The notes beneath the pieces are model-generated. The model saw only the letters and a list, made by a program, of their open reading frames with translations. It did no database searches and was not told the origin of the DNA. The position numbers were made by a program, and so were the translations under genes. 64,000 bases of DNA from an uncultured Gammaproteobacteria bacterium (GTDB lineage: Bacteria; Pseudomonadota; Gammaproteobacteria; Arenicellales; JAANXG01), in assembly GCA_947258975.1 (NCBI GenBank), contig CAMYKK010000001.1:1-64000 (forward strand), given 5' to 3'. Below are positions 1 through 8,851 of this stretch, in pieces. How positions within the stretch are numbered: position 1 is the stretch's first letter; the number at the start of each line of letters is the position of its first letter.

Positions 1-372
1 GTCGGAGAGCTGCACATAGAAGATGAAGATGTATGCCGCGCAGAAAGCGCCGACCAGCGCCATCACCCAGTCCTGAATGGGGATGTAATGGCGTGGTGAG
101 GACCCGAAGGTCGGATAGGCGGTGTAGGCGAGGAAGATGGCGAATGCCAGATGGATTGCGCGTGCCTCGGTGTCGTTCAATACGCCGATGCCGAACATGA
201 AGGGAAGCGGCGACGCGTACCACAATTGGAACAACGACCACACCAAAGGGATGATGATCAGAAGTTTGCCGGGGATGCCGGCCGGTGTGCGTGCGCCGGT
301 ATCCGCCTCGGCGATCATCTCCTGAACGTCGCTGTTGTCGGCGCTTTGCTTCATCTTTGGTTGCTCGCTCAT
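1..372 (-). CDS. TRAP transporter fused permease (TAXI type), N-terminal part
   Basis: This is the first 124 codons of a gene that runs off the left edge, so it is missing from the ORF track. Translating the minus strand from the ATG at 372 gives an acidic cytoplasmic start, a hydrophobic segment near residues 28-48, and text such as LFQLWYASPLPF and LNDTEARAIHLAFA, which I recognise from the N-terminus of fused DctQM permeases of TAXI-type TRAP transporters. Such permeases move organic acids inward using a sodium or proton gradient and receive substrate from a periplasmic receptor. Two such receptors lie just upstream on the same strand, which supports the call. The substrate cannot be deduced. 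Confidence 0.85.
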   Translation of the reverse strand, partial: MSEQPKMKQSADNSDVQEMIAEADTGARTPAGIPGKLLIIIPLVWSLFQLWYASPLPFMFGIGVLNDTEARAIHLAFAIFLAYTAYPTFGSSPRHYIPIQDWVMALVGAFCAAYIFIFYVQLSD

Positions 373-399
373 TACCAATTATCCCTCAATATTGAACAC

Positions 400-460
400 G
401 GGGTCAGAACACGGGGTCTGACCCCAATTTCCACCCCAATTTCCACCAATTTCCAATTTC
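400..460. repeat. Hairpin followed by a 12-nt tandem repeat
   Basis: The 88-base gap between receptor and permease holds an inverted repeat (GGGGTCAGA at 400-408 against TCTGACCCC at 417-425). It is followed by two perfect copies of CCCCAATTTCCA and decaying copies up to the receptor stop codon. The hairpin could stabilise or attenuate the transcript between receptor and permease, a common place for an expression step-down in TRAP operons. That role is inference; the repeat itself is seen directly. Confidence 0.7.
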
Positions 461-1429
461 TTATTTCAATCCCCATTTTTCGCGGAAATAATTCTTTGCG
501 CCTTCGTGCAGCGGCGCCGTTATCCCGTCGCGGATCATCGTCTCCGGTTTCAGAGCACCCAAGGCGGGATGCAATTTGCGGAATGTATCCAGGTTGTCGA
601 ACACCGCCGCGACTATCTTGTAAATCGTCTCCGCGGGAATGTCGGACGAGCTAACCACTATTGCCTTTACGCCGAACGTGCGCACCGCTTCGGATATGCC
701 GGGATACATGCCGCCGGGAATGGTGGTGTAGGCGTAATAGGGATTTTCGGCGATCAAATTGTCGATCACCGGGCCGTTGACGGCGGCGATGGTGGCGTCG
801 CACAGTCCGGCGGCCTTGGCGACGGAGGCATTGGGATGACCGACGGTATAGACCATGGCCTCGATCCGATCCAGGCACAGGGCCAGGGATTGTTCCGCGG
901 CGTTGAGTTCAGTCGCCAATTGAAAATCTTTCTTGCTCCAATTCAGGGCCTTCATCAGTACCTCCATGGTGGCTCGTTGGCCGGAACCGGGATTACCGAT
1001 GTTGACGCGGTGGCCTTTGAGATCTTCCAGGCGGCGGATACCCGAGTCGCGTCCCACGACCAGGGTGAACGGTTCGCCGTGCAGCGAAAACAATGCGCGC
1101 AGGTTGGCAAAGGATCCATCCATGAATTTGACCGGGCCGGTGCCCTTGACCGCGTGATACTGCCAGTCCGACTGCGCGATACCGACGTCGAGGGCACCGT
1201 TGCGCACGTTATTGAGATTGTGCAGCGAACCCGGCGTGGCGACCGCCTTGCAGGAGATGCCTACTACCTTGGTGTTGATCAGGCGGCAGATCGCCCGTCC
1301 GGCATGATAGTAAACGCCGGCCGTACTCCCGGTGCCGATGACGATCTGTTGCTCCGCCGCAGCGCTGAACGAAGCGAGCAGCAGGAGCGTCAGCAGCGCC
1401 GGCGTCCATGGTGTGGGGGCGTGTCTCAT
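461..1429 (-). CDS. TAXI family TRAP transporter solute-binding receptor (copy A)
   Basis: Periplasmic substrate receptor of a TRAP transporter. The ATG at 1429 is preferred over the longer track ORF because GAGGAGAG lies just upstream and a clean signal peptide follows (about residues 1-24, ending ASFSAAA). The mature part has the TAXI features: IGTGSTAGVYY near the start, [12 protein letters not shown] in the middle and NPGSGQRATMEVL. At 322 residues it is a normal length. It lies between a second receptor (upstream) and the permease (downstream), all on the minus strand, so they are probably co-transcribed. The ligand is unknown; TAXI receptors studied elsewhere bind glutamate-like or other dicarboxylates. 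Confidence 0.9.
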   Translation of the reverse strand: MRHAPTPWTPALLTLLLLASFSAAAEQQIVIGTGSTAGVYYHAGRAICRLINTKVVGISCKAVATPGSLHNLNNVRNGALDVGIAQSDWQYHAVKGTGPVKFMDGSFANLRALFSLHGEPFTLVVGRDSGIRRLEDLKGHRVNIGNPGSGQRATMEVLMKALNWSKKDFQLATELNAAEQSLALCLDRIEAMVYTVGHPNASVAKAAGLCDATIAAVNGPVIDNLIAENPYYAYTTIPGGMYPGISEAVRTFGVKAIVVSSSDIPAETIYKIVAAVFDNLDTFRKLHPALGALKPETMIRDGITAPLHEGAKNYFREKWGLK

Positions 1430-1546
1430 TGGCTCTCCTCTCGCGGCGCGACCGACGCTCTGTGCGTCCCTCATTGGGTGCACCTGCGAAACGCTGACAA
1501 TGGACCGGAGGACGACGTGGTCGCATCCCCCGGTCCGGGTTGTCGG

Positions 1547-2527
1547 TTAGAGCAGACCGGCTTCCTGATAATACTTCTTAGCGCCGTCATGCAGCGGCGC
1601 CGATAGCCCGTCCTTCACCATTGCTTTCTCATCGAGCACGCCAAACGCCGGATGCAGTTTCTTGAACTGCTTGAAGTTCTCAAACACCGACTTGACCACT
1701 TGGTAGACCACGTCAGCGGAGGTGTTGGTGGACGACACGAAGGTCGCACCCACGCCGAACGTCTTGACGTCATTATCGCTACCGCGGTACATGCCGCCGG
1801 GAATGGTGGCGTGGCGGTAGTAGGAGTTGTCGTTCACCAATTTGTCGATGGCGCTTCCCGAAACCTCTACCATGACCGCGTCGCAAGTTGTTGTCGCTTC
1901 CTTGATAGAGCCACTGGGATGACCGACGGTGAACACCATGGCGTCGATCTTGTTGTCGCACAGGGCCTTTGACTGCTCCGCGGATTTCAACTCCGAGGCG
2001 AGTTTGAAATCACTCATCTTCCAGCCCAGTGTCCCCATGACCACTTCCATGGTGCCGCGTTGACCGGAACCCGGATTCCCCACGTTTACCCGTTTACCTT
2101 TGAGGTCGGTAAATGTCTTGATGCCGGAATCGGCTCGTGCGACCACGGTGAACGGCTCCGGATGCACGGAAAACACCGCACGCAGATCTTTATTCGCACC
2201 TTGGTCCTTGAACTTGCTGGTGCCGTTATAGGCGTGATACTGCCAGTCCGACTGGGCGACGCCCATGTCCAGCTCGCCGGCGCGGATGGTGTTCAGGTTG
2301 TAGACCGAGCCGCCGGTACTCTCCACCGAGCAGCGAATGCCATGGTTTTTACGCCCTTTGTTTACCAGCCGGCAGATCGCCCCCCCGGTGGGGTAATACA
2401 CGCCGGTCACACCACCGGTGCCGATAGTGATGAAGGTGTCTGCCCTTATCATCGGCGCGGCGAAGAACGACAGAGCGGTTGCCAGTGCGGCTACGAGTGT
2501 GACGGGGAACTTGTTTTTGTACGACAT
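1547..2527 (-). CDS. TAXI family TRAP transporter solute-binding receptor (copy B)
   Basis: Second periplasmic TAXI receptor, paralogous to copy A along its whole length (shared [31 protein letters not shown] and TIPGGMY blocks). The ATG at 2527 has GGAGA upstream and starts a signal peptide ending near FFAAPMIRA. It is the first gene of the receptor-receptor-permease order, so the promoter should lie in the gap shared with the divergent aminotransferase gene. Two receptors beside one permease suggest either a broader substrate range or a recent duplication followed by divergence. The copies differ at many positions, which argues against a very recent event. Confidence 0.9.
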   Translation of the reverse strand: MSYKNKFPVTLVAALATALSFFAAPMIRADTFITIGTGGVTGVYYPTGGAICRLVNKGRKNHGIRCSVESTGGSVYNLNTIRAGELDMGVAQSDWQYHAYNGTSKFKDQGANKDLRAVFSVHPEPFTVVARADSGIKTFTDLKGKRVNVGNPGSGQRGTMEVVMGTLGWKMSDFKLASELKSAEQSKALCDNKIDAMVFTVGHPSGSIKEATTTCDAVMVEVSGSAIDKLVNDNSYYRHATIPGGMYRGSDNDVKTFGVGATFVSSTNTSADVVYQVVKSVFENFKQFKKLHPAFGVLDEKAMVKDGLSAPLHDGAKKYYQEAGLL

Positions 2528-2913
2528 AACACTTCTCCAAGTGATGCGTTGAAAAAAACGACGAATTTGCTCGTCAAACTTACCACTCACGAGGTCACGG
2601 GTCCATGGCCTGCGCGCATTTCACGACCAGTGTGGGCATGGAAAAGGGGGTCAGGGTCGAATGGCGCTCTCTTGGAGAATCCGCTTCGTTCGGAAACGAG
2701 TAAAGAAATGCGTGTCGTGCCCGTGTCGCAAACCTGTGCGTTCATGGACGGCGCCGATGCTGGCGACGGTCCCGAGAATTCCCTCCGGAGAAAGATTTAT
2801 GAATGAATCCGTGGCGGTATCAAATTATTAGGGGTTATTCGGGCAACAGTTCTTGACTGCGGCCCCAATTATGCAGAATCTGCTGCGTTGGTAATCAATC
2901 TGACAAACTGAAC
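2528..2913. other. Divergent intergenic region between TRAP operon and aminotransferase
   Basis: This 386-base gap separates two divergent transcription units and must hold both promoters. I see no convincing -35/-10 pair and no coding sequence. The ORFs drawn across it in the track are extensions of shadow frames. Confidence 0.4.
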
Positions 2914-4128
2914 GTGGAAAACTGTGATCAACCCGGCAAGCCAGGCACATCGCCAGCGCTCAAAAATCAGGCGACGCGGCTGCGAGACATCAAGCCATTT
3001 TACGTCATGGAGATCCTGGAACGCGCGTTTGCGTTGGAGCGAAGCGGGCGTTCGGTGATTCATCTGGAAGTGGGTGAGCCCGATTTCCCGACCCCCGCAC
3101 CGGTGGTGGAGGCGGGAATGCGGGCGTTGCGTGAGGGCAAGACGCGTTACGTGCAGGCATTGGGCATTGATGAGTTGCGCGCGCGCATCGCGGCGCGTTA
3201 TCCGCCGCCGTGCCGGCCCCCGTCCGAGCGGGTGGCGGTGACACCCGGGTCGTCGGGAGCGTTTCAGTTGATCTTCGGCTCCTTGATTAACGCCGGAGAT
3301 GAGGTGTTGTTGACCGATCCGGGTTATCCCTGCAACGCCAATTTCGTGCGGCTCTACGAGGGCAAACCCAAGCTGGTCGCGTGCGATGCCACCGCCGGCT
3401 ATCAATTCACCGCGGACGCGATCAAGACGGCATGGACTGAGCGGACCAAAGCGGTCTTGATCGGTACGCCGTCGAATCCCACCGGAACTTCGGTGCCGCC
3501 TGATGAAATGACCCGGATCGTGGAGACCGTGGACCGATTGGGGGGAACTTTGATTGTCGATGAGATTTATCACGGACTCACCTACGACTCCGATGTGCGC
3601 ACCGCCTTGTATGACAGTGACCGTGCGTTCATCGTGAACAGCTTCTCCAAGTACTTCGGGATGACGGGTTGGCGCGTGGGCTGGTTGGTGATGCCGTCGG
3701 CCTTCATTGATGGCATCACCAAGTTGGCGCAAAATCTTTTTATTTCCACCAGCACGCCGGTGCAATTTGCGGCTCTGCGCGCCCTTGAAGAAGATGTAAT
3801 TGCCGAGCTGGAACGACGCAGGAATGTGTTTCGCCAACGGCGCGACTTTCTGGTGCCGGCATTACGCGAACTGGGCTTCAAGGTGCCGGTGATGCCCCAA
3901 GGGGCGTTTTACGTCTACGCCGACTGCAGCGCATTTACCGGTGATAGTTACAGCTTTGCGCTGGATGTGTTGGCGTCGACCGGGGTTGCGATCGCGCCGG
4001 GCAAGGATTTTGGCCGCCATCGCCAGCATGAGCACGTGCGGTTTTCCTATGCCAATACCCAGGACATGCTGCAGCAGGCAGTGGAGCGCCTGGCGGAGTA
4101 CTTACGCGATAAACAGTCGGCGTCGTAA
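2914..4128 (+). CDS. PLP-dependent class I/II aminotransferase
   Basis: Fold-type I aminotransferase of 404 residues, cytoplasmic, transferring an amino group between an amino acid and a 2-oxo acid. Visible family blocks are HLEVGEPDFPTP near the start, PSNPTGT, VDEIYHGL, the PLP-lysine segment NSFSKYFGMTGWRVGW and a late arginine in HVRFSYA that would bind the substrate carboxylate. The start codon is GTG. The sequence fits the broad AspC/AlaA-like group, but the amino donor cannot be read from it. It is transcribed alone, divergent from the TRAP operon, and ends before a REP-like repeat. Confidence 0.88.
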   Translation: MENCDQPGKPGTSPALKNQATRLRDIKPFYVMEILERAFALERSGRSVIHLEVGEPDFPTPAPVVEAGMRALREGKTRYVQALGIDELRARIAARYPPPCRPPSERVAVTPGSSGAFQLIFGSLINAGDEVLLTDPGYPCNANFVRLYEGKPKLVACDATAGYQFTADAIKTAWTERTKAVLIGTPSNPTGTSVPPDEMTRIVETVDRLGGTLIVDEIYHGLTYDSDVRTALYDSDRAFIVNSFSKYFGMTGWRVGWLVMPSAFIDGITKLAQNLFISTSTPVQFAALRALEEDVIAELERRRNVFRQRRDFLVPALRELGFKVPVMPQGAFYVYADCSAFTGDSYSFALDVLASTGVAIAPGKDFGRHRQHEHVRFSYANTQDMLQQAVERLAEYLRDKQSAS

Positions 4129-4173
4129 TCCTCGGTCCGATTTGCGGTGCATCGTTGTTGGATGTGAAAAAGG

Positions 4174-4202
4174 CAATCGCGGCTGGAAAGCCGCTCCCAC
4201 AG
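4174..4202. repeat. REP-like hairpin (CGCTCCCACAG family)
   Basis: A short stem (GCGGCT / AGCCGC) is followed by CCCACAG. The same CGCTCCCACAG end occurs at the foldback repeats near 12.0 kb and, as CACTCCCACAG, near 61.3 kb. It sits between two convergent genes, where it may also stop transcription. Confidence 0.6.
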
Positions 4203-4254
4203 CAACATTTGAATTGTGGTGGCTGTGCCTGACTTGAAGCGTGAGTAAATTAAA

Positions 4255-4836
4255 TTAGAACAGTTTCTTCGCCAGTCCCAATACGTCGTCGGCAATGGAG
4301 CCATCGCCATCCATATCCAGGAACGACGCCAAGCCGCCGAGTTGTGAACCGCTGCCACCCAGTTGACTCATTAAGTCGCCAATGCCGCTACTACCCTGCA
4401 CCTGGTTCAGGATGCCCGATGATGATGCCTGCTTACTCACTGAGCCCATCGCCAACCCGGCGACCATGGGCAGCATCTTCTTCAAGATTCCGAGATCCAA
4501 TCCGGTCGACTGAGCAGCCTGCGCCGCGACCTGACGGCTTTGCTCTCTACCGCCGAGAATGTGACCCAGAATACTGTTACCGTCGTCGATACTGGATTGA
4601 TCGCCGAGGCACTCGGGCTCTTCAACGTAGCGCTGGTGATTACCGCGATTCAGAGCTGACAGCAGCGAGCCGAGGCCCTCTTCACTGGACATATTGTTTT
4701 TGATTCCACCGGTCAATGCCGGTAACAGGCTGCCAAGGGCGGTCTGGGTTTGCTGACGGTCGAGTCCTACTTGTCCGCCCAGCCGGTCGAGAACTTGCCC
4801 GTTTCCGGCGCCGAGAATTTGATTCAAGATATTCAT
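4255..4836 (-). CDS. DUF937 domain protein
   Basis: Small cytoplasmic protein of 193 residues with the DUF937 look: MNILNQILGAG at the start, a glycine/leucine-rich body (LGSLLPALTGGIKNN, LGHILGG) and a C-terminal SFLDMDGDGSIADDVLGLAKKLF segment. The ATG at 4836 is chosen because AGGAGT lies upstream and the family N-terminus begins there; the 47-codon extension in the track looks non-coding. The DMDGDGS stretch resembles a calcium-binding loop, but binding is only a possibility. No function is established for the family as far as I know. Confidence 0.8.
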   Translation of the reverse strand: MNILNQILGAGNGQVLDRLGGQVGLDRQQTQTALGSLLPALTGGIKNNMSSEEGLGSLLSALNRGNHQRYVEEPECLGDQSSIDDGNSILGHILGGREQSRQVAAQAAQSTGLDLGILKKMLPMVAGLAMGSVSKQASSSGILNQVQGSSGIGDLMSQLGGSGSQLGGLASFLDMDGDGSIADDVLGLAKKLF

Positions 4837-4986
4837 CTGTTTACTCCTGCTTATACTTTTGGTTAGCAACTGGCCGTCATTGTTAACGAATATGGCGCCC
4901 GCACCAAGTAAAAAATCGTAAATAGCACCAGCGTGGCGGCGGGGTGCCTTGAATGTGACGCGTGGTCCAGCATTCACGATGGCGCA

Positions 4987-5394
4987 TTAATAGCTGACGA
5001 CGGGTTTGAGCATCTTTACGTGCGCCACCCAAGCCGCGACCATCTTCTCATGAGGCACTTGGCGGACCAGCTTTTTCTTTTCGTTGATTTCAGCCATCGC
5101 TTGTGTGAGTCGCTTGGCATTGCGGTTCTTGAGTTCTCTTACCGTGTCGACTCCGGCTGCTTCGAGCAATTCGGCGTACTGTGATGCTACGCCCTTGATG
5201 CGGAACAGGTCGGCCATGTTTATGCAGCGCAGAATGACTGCCTCGCTGATACCGGTCTTAACGGCGATTTCTCGCCTGCCTTTGCGGCTGGCACCGTCCC
5301 GGAGCAGATTATCAGGTGAACTGCAGCCAACCGCGCGTAGTGTCGCGCCGTATTGGGGGCCGATGCCTTCCAGCGCCTCAATGGATTTGCCCAT
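4987..5394 (-). CDS. DUF4332 / helix-hairpin-helix protein
   Basis: A 135-residue protein made of two helix-hairpin-helix-like units. The first, IEALEGIGPQYGATLRAVG, and the second, LFRIKGVASQYAELLEAAGV, repeat the same G-I/V-G/A pattern that DUF4332 shares with DNA-binding HhH motifs. It may bind nucleic acid or act as a small adaptor; the family has no firm function. It lies upstream of the DUF937 gene on the same strand with about 150 bases between, so co-transcription is possible but not clear. Confidence 0.75.
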   Translation of the reverse strand: MGKSIEALEGIGPQYGATLRAVGCSSPDNLLRDGASRKGRREIAVKTGISEAVILRCINMADLFRIKGVASQYAELLEAAGVDTVRELKNRNAKRLTQAMAEINEKKKLVRQVPHEKMVAAWVAHVKMLKPVVSY

Positions 5395-5969
5395 TACACT
5401 GAACTCACTTTGGAGTGACTAGTTGTTGCTTGCGTCCAGTGCTGATGCCATCCCGTTCGCATCGTCGTTTGGAGTGTGTCGCATGGTGGGCGGGACGATT
5501 TTGAGCTTGAGTTTACAAAACTTTGCAATGCAACACCGCGATTGGTGTGCGCCGGTATTTATGGTGAGTGATCGAAACTGGTAAAGTAACGAGCATGGAT
5601 GTGTTGTGACTTTCGATCGGCGCGTTGCTGGGTCGGATCGTCGCCTGGATATTGGGTGTCATGAGTCGCGCGCATGATCAGCGTAGGATTGCTCCCGCTT
5701 TGGGCTCGACGCGCAGATTCGATGTACGCAGGCGTTTGCGTCACCACGCGTTCCGCGCGGTCGTGATCCTGGTGTCGGTTGGGGTCATTTGACCGTTTGG
5801 TCTATGCGTGCGGACGCATCACCCTATTTCAGGAGACCGAATAAAACATTGTGATGGATGTGTTTTCTTTTTCGGTTGTGAACCATTAAAGTACTCGCGT
5901 CAAATAGCACGCGGTGCTGGCGCTTGTGCGCGGAGCATAAGCGTTAACCAATACCATAAGGAGGTAATC
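5395..5969. other. Intergenic region before the dodecin gene
   Basis: 575 bases without a supported gene. The small ORFs drawn here (5559-5747 minus and the upstream part of 5808-6176 plus) have no family-like text and no ribosome binding site. The dodecin promoter probably lies toward the right end. Confidence 0.4.
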
Positions 5970-6176
5970 ATGGCAGTAGCACGGATAACCGAGATCATCG
6001 CATCTTCCGCCAAGGGTTTTGACGACGCAGTGCGGGTCGGCATGCGCCGGGCGAATAAGACCTTAAAGAAAGTGAAGGGCGCGTGGATCAAAGATCAGAG
6101 CGTTGTTGTAGACGCCAAAGGAAAGATAACCGAGTATCGCGTCAAGCTCAAAGTGACCTTTGTATTGAACGACTGA
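5970..6176 (+). CDS. Dodecin family flavin-binding protein
   Basis: A 68-residue protein with the dodecin pattern: MAVARITEIIASSAKGFDDAV, then KTLKKVKGAWIKDQ with the tryptophan that stacks against flavin in characterised dodecins, and a closing beta strand ITEYRVKLKVTFVL. Dodecins form hollow dodecamers that store or buffer riboflavin-type flavins. The start is set by AAGGAGG about 7 bases before the ATG; the longer track ORF begins in non-coding sequence. A good terminator hairpin follows, so it is likely monocistronic. Confidence 0.9.
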   Translation: MAVARITEIIASSAKGFDDAVRVGMRRANKTLKKVKGAWIKDQSVVVDAKGKITEYRVKLKVTFVLND

Positions 6177-6192
6177 TTTTGTCGACAGGCAG

Positions 6193-6224
6193 CGGCACCT
6201 GTTTATCAGGTGCCGGATGCTTTT
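6193..6224 (+). terminator. Rho-independent terminator after dodecin
   Basis: A perfect 9-base stem (CGGCACCTG / CAGGTGCCG) with a 5-base loop lies 16 bases past the dodecin stop and is followed a few bases later by TTTT. It also separates dodecin from folE. Confidence 0.7.
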
Positions 6225-6245
6225 CGATGTCCGCCAGAGTCATCA

Positions 6246-6803
6246 ATGAATTCCGATAAACTCGCACATTATTATGCCCGGATCATCGATGAGATCGGTG
6301 AAGATCTGAGCCGCGACGGGTTGCAGAATACGCCGGTGCGTGCCGCATCTACAATCAAGTATTTGACCCGTGGTTACCACCAGTCGCTGGATGACGTCGT
6401 CAACAACGCGGTGTTCGAGTCCGACAACGACGAGATGGTGGTCGTCAAGGACATCGAACTTTATTCTTTGTGTGAGCACCATCTGCTTCCGTTTATCGGT
6501 AAATGCCATGTGGCCTACGTGCCCACCGGCAAGGTGATCGGCCTGTCAAAGATTGCGCGCATCGTTGATATGTTTGCGCGCCGGCTCCAGATCCAAGAAT
6601 CCTTGACGCAGCAGATCGCGGATACAGTGTTGACCACAACGGATGCGGCAGGGGTGGGCGTCGTGATCGAGGCGAAACACCTGTGTATGATGATGCGCGG
6701 CGTAGAGAAACAGAACTCGGTGATGAAGACGTCGATGATGCTGGGATCGTTTCGCGACAACGTGCGTACCCGCGCTGAGTTCCTGGAATTAATTTCCGAC
6801 TGA
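6246..6803 (+). CDS. folE: GTP cyclohydrolase I
   Basis: Converts GTP to 7,8-dihydroneopterin triphosphate, the first step of tetrahydrofolate synthesis. The 185-residue protein has the zinc-binding segments [10 protein letters not shown] and HLCMMMRGV, plus [24 protein letters not shown], all diagnostic of FolE type IA. The ATG at 6246 is preferred over the GTG at 6210 because the family N-terminus begins there. It follows the dodecin terminator. Confidence 0.95.
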   Translation: MNSDKLAHYYARIIDEIGEDLSRDGLQNTPVRAASTIKYLTRGYHQSLDDVVNNAVFESDNDEMVVVKDIELYSLCEHHLLPFIGKCHVAYVPTGKVIGLSKIARIVDMFARRLQIQESLTQQIADTVLTTTDAAGVGVVIEAKHLCMMMRGVEKQNSVMKTSMMLGSFRDNVRTRAEFLELISD

Positions 6804-6828
6804 TACGGTCGGTATAATGACAGGCAGA

Positions 6829-6855
6829 TTGCGGTTGCGTAACTTGTTATATACT
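6829..6855 (+). promoter_or_regulatory. Possible sigma70-type promoter for the response regulator
   Basis: TTGCGG at 6829 and TATACT at 6850 are spaced by 15 bases, about 100 bases before the response regulator start. The -10 is good, while the spacing is short, so this is tentative. Confidence 0.3.
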
Positions 6856-6956
6856 AGCGGGTAGCTCGCACCAAGGCGTTTTTTCAACGCTGAGGTATTC
6901 TCTGATCGAGGGCTGAGTATCGCGGGCGTGAAGACATTGAACTGAGAGGGTGGGTT

Positions 6957-7667
6957 ATGCGTATTGCACTGCTGGAAGATGACGCCGACCAGGCTGTATT
7001 GTTGGAACATTGGCTTACGGAGGCGGGTCACAAGTGTACGCACTTCAACGAAAGCAAACCATTCATTCGCGCCCTAGGCCGCGAGAGCTTTGACCTGTTG
7101 ATTCTCGATTGGATGATTCCGGAGATGAGTGGGTTGGAGGTGTTGAAGTGGGTGCGTTCTAATCTCGATTGGCCGGTGATGGTCTTATTCATTACTCAAA
7201 AGGAAGATGAGAAGCATATCGTGTCAGCGCTCGAAGCGGGTGCGGATGACTATATGACCAAACCGGTCAAGCGATTGGAAATGGCGGCGCGTGTGCACGC
7301 TTTGGGACGGCGGGCTGGAATGTCAAATGATGAACAGGAAATCATAGAGTTCGAGCCGTACAGGATCGATGTGAGTAACCACGCGGTGACCGTGACCGGT
7401 GAGCCGATAAAACTCACTCAAAAGGAATATGAACTGATTGTTTTTTTATTTAAGAACATCGGACGAGTCGTATCCCGCAGCCATCTGTTGGAGAGCGTGT
7501 GGGGTACCAACCCCGATATCAATACCCGCACAATTGATACCCACATGAGCCGGATACGCGGAAAGCTGAAGATTGCTCCGGAGAATGGATGGCGATTGAA
7601 CTCCATATATCAGCACGGTTATCGACTGGAGAAGTTGGCCCAGGCCGCAACGGCGATAGATGGATAG
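6957..7667 (+). CDS. OmpR-family response regulator
   Basis: Two-component regulator of 236 residues. The receiver domain (about 1-120) has the acidic pair in LLEDDAD, the phospho-acceptor Asp51 in LILDWMIPEMSG and the conserved lysine in DDYMTKPVKR. A winged-helix DNA-binding domain follows (about 135-230; LTQKEYELIVFLF, RTIDTHMSRIRGKL, YRLE at the end). No histidine kinase gene is nearby. The next gene overlaps by 8 bases and encodes an HPt domain, which suggests phosphorelay wiring rather than a simple kinase-regulator pair. Confidence 0.92.
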   Translation: MRIALLEDDADQAVLLEHWLTEAGHKCTHFNESKPFIRALGRESFDLLILDWMIPEMSGLEVLKWVRSNLDWPVMVLFITQKEDEKHIVSALEAGADDYMTKPVKRLEMAARVHALGRRAGMSNDEQEIIEFEPYRIDVSNHAVTVTGEPIKLTQKEYELIVFLFKNIGRVVSRSHLLESVWGTNPDINTRTIDTHMSRIRGKLKIAPENGWRLNSIYQHGYRLEKLAQAATAIDG

Positions 7668-7983
7668 CACCGACCGTCTCGCACAGTTGAAGAAGCGCTA
7701 CCACTGTTCACTGTCAGCCAAGGCGACGGAGCTCGAAGCTCGATGGTCTACTGTTACTACCAGTGGTTTTTCCTCGCCCGCATTAACCGAGCTCACGCGA
7801 TACGTCCACCGGCTGGCAGGTTCGACCGGCATGTACGGTTATGAGGTGCCGGCGCAATTGGCGCGCAATCTCGAACGGTGTCTGCGGCAGCCCGATCCGG
7901 CGGAGAACGTGTGGCAAGAGCAGATCTCAGCGTGCGTGCATTCGCTGGCACAGGCGTTGGCGAATTCGCAGCGGACGACTTAA
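7660..7983 (+). CDS. HPt domain protein
   Basis: A 107-residue all-helical protein with YVHRLAGSTGMYGYE, the pattern of histidine phosphotransfer domains. His50 would carry the phosphate, as in HRLxGSxGxxG of HPt modules in hybrid kinases. It overlaps the response regulator gene by 8 bases in another frame, so the two are translationally coupled and probably work in one relay. A stand-alone HPt implies a hybrid kinase elsewhere in the genome. Confidence 0.8.
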   Translation: MDSTDRLAQLKKRYHCSLSAKATELEARWSTVTTSGFSSPALTELTRYVHRLAGSTGMYGYEVPAQLARNLERCLRQPDPAENVWQEQISACVHSLAQALANSQRTT

Positions 7984-8041
7984 AATTATCTGTGCGTGCG
8001 GCATGAGAGCGAAAAACCCGCGGCAACGTCTTGCGCCTTGT

Positions 8042-8108
8042 TGTGCGGGGACAAGCCCCCTGCTGTGCGGGGACAAGCAGCCGCGACTGTCACGACACTT
8101 GTCCCCTG
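8042..8108. repeat. Dispersed repeat with TGTGCGGGGACAAGC units
   Basis: Two direct copies of TGTGCGGGGACAAGC lie side by side (8042 and 8064), followed by an inverted ACACTTGTCCCC. The unit recurs at four other intergenic sites in the window. It fills the gap between convergent hpt and dsbA. Confidence 0.65.
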
Positions 8109-8128
8109 TCTTTAATGCTATGCTGAGC

Positions 8129-8767
8129 CTACTGCCGTTCCTTCGCCGCTTTCGTGACCAGAAAGTTGACCAAGTCCATCAGTTTCTCATGCCCCCCGGC
8201 GCTCGTGGCAGTGGCGCGATATTTCCCGTCGACAATCATGGTCGGCACGCCGGTGGTCGCGTATTTGCCCGACATTAGTTGCGAGTGCCGCACTTTGCTG
8301 TCGACGGCAAACGAATCGTAGGTGTCGAAAAATCGATCCTTTGGAACGCCATTAGCCTCGAGGAAGGGGATCAACTGCTCTTTGTTGCGGATACGGTTTT
8401 TCCGCTTGTGCAGCTCGTCAAAAAAACTTGCATGCAGTTTGTCTTCCATATCCATGGCCTCGAACGTGAAGTAGACGCGGGCGTGAAACGCCCATGTGTC
8501 CCGCAATATTGCCGGCATGCGAACGTAGGCCGCGTTCTTGGGTTTGTTAGTCAGCCATTTTTCGATCGTCGGTTCGAGCTCGTAGCAATGTGGACATCCA
8601 TACCAGAAAAGCTCCAGCACCTCGATCTGGTCCCCGGTTTGCACCGGCTGGGGGGTAGGCAGCTTGAAATAATGAATATCGGCAGTGTAGTTGGCGGCAT
8701 GGGACGAGTTTCCCATTACCGCCAACAAGAACAGCGCGGCACAGGTCAAATTAATGGACTTTGGCAT
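8129..8767 (-). CDS. dsbA: Thiol:disulfide interchange protein DsbA
   Basis: Periplasmic oxidase that introduces disulfide bonds into exported proteins. The 212-residue precursor has a signal peptide (about residues 1-24, ending SSHA), the active-site Cys58-Pro-His-Cys61 within LFWYGCPHCYELEP, and the cis-proline segment TTGVPTMIVDGKY. CPHC is the classic DsbA dipeptide. The ATG at 8767 is favoured over the TTG at 8782 because GGAG is correctly placed. It is followed by a REP-like repeat. Confidence 0.92.
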   Translation of the reverse strand: MPKSINLTCAALFLLAVMGNSSHAANYTADIHYFKLPTPQPVQTGDQIEVLELFWYGCPHCYELEPTIEKWLTNKPKNAAYVRMPAILRDTWAFHARVYFTFEAMDMEDKLHASFFDELHKRKNRIRNKEQLIPFLEANGVPKDRFFDTYDSFAVDSKVRHSQLMSGKYATTGVPTMIVDGKYRATATSAGGHEKLMDLVNFLVTKAAKERQ

Positions 8768-8851
8768 GCGGTGTGACTCCAAACTTGTTCCGGAGCCAGA
8801 CTATTTAAACCGTCTCTGGAAAGCAAGCCTTGTAGGGATTATTAAGGTATT

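Noticed and set aside
506-1606. 366-codon plus-strand ORF opposite the TAXI receptors
   Set aside because: It is the antisense shadow of two well-supported receptor genes and has no recognisable motif.
2869-3837. 322-codon minus-strand ORF opposite the aminotransferase gene
   Set aside because: Shadow of the aminotransferase; arginine- and histidine-rich text without family features.
8042-8108. Possible CRISPR array from repeated TGTGCGGGGACAAGC
   Set aside because: Only two adjacent copies with no regular spacers and no cas genes; it belongs to a dispersed REP-like family.
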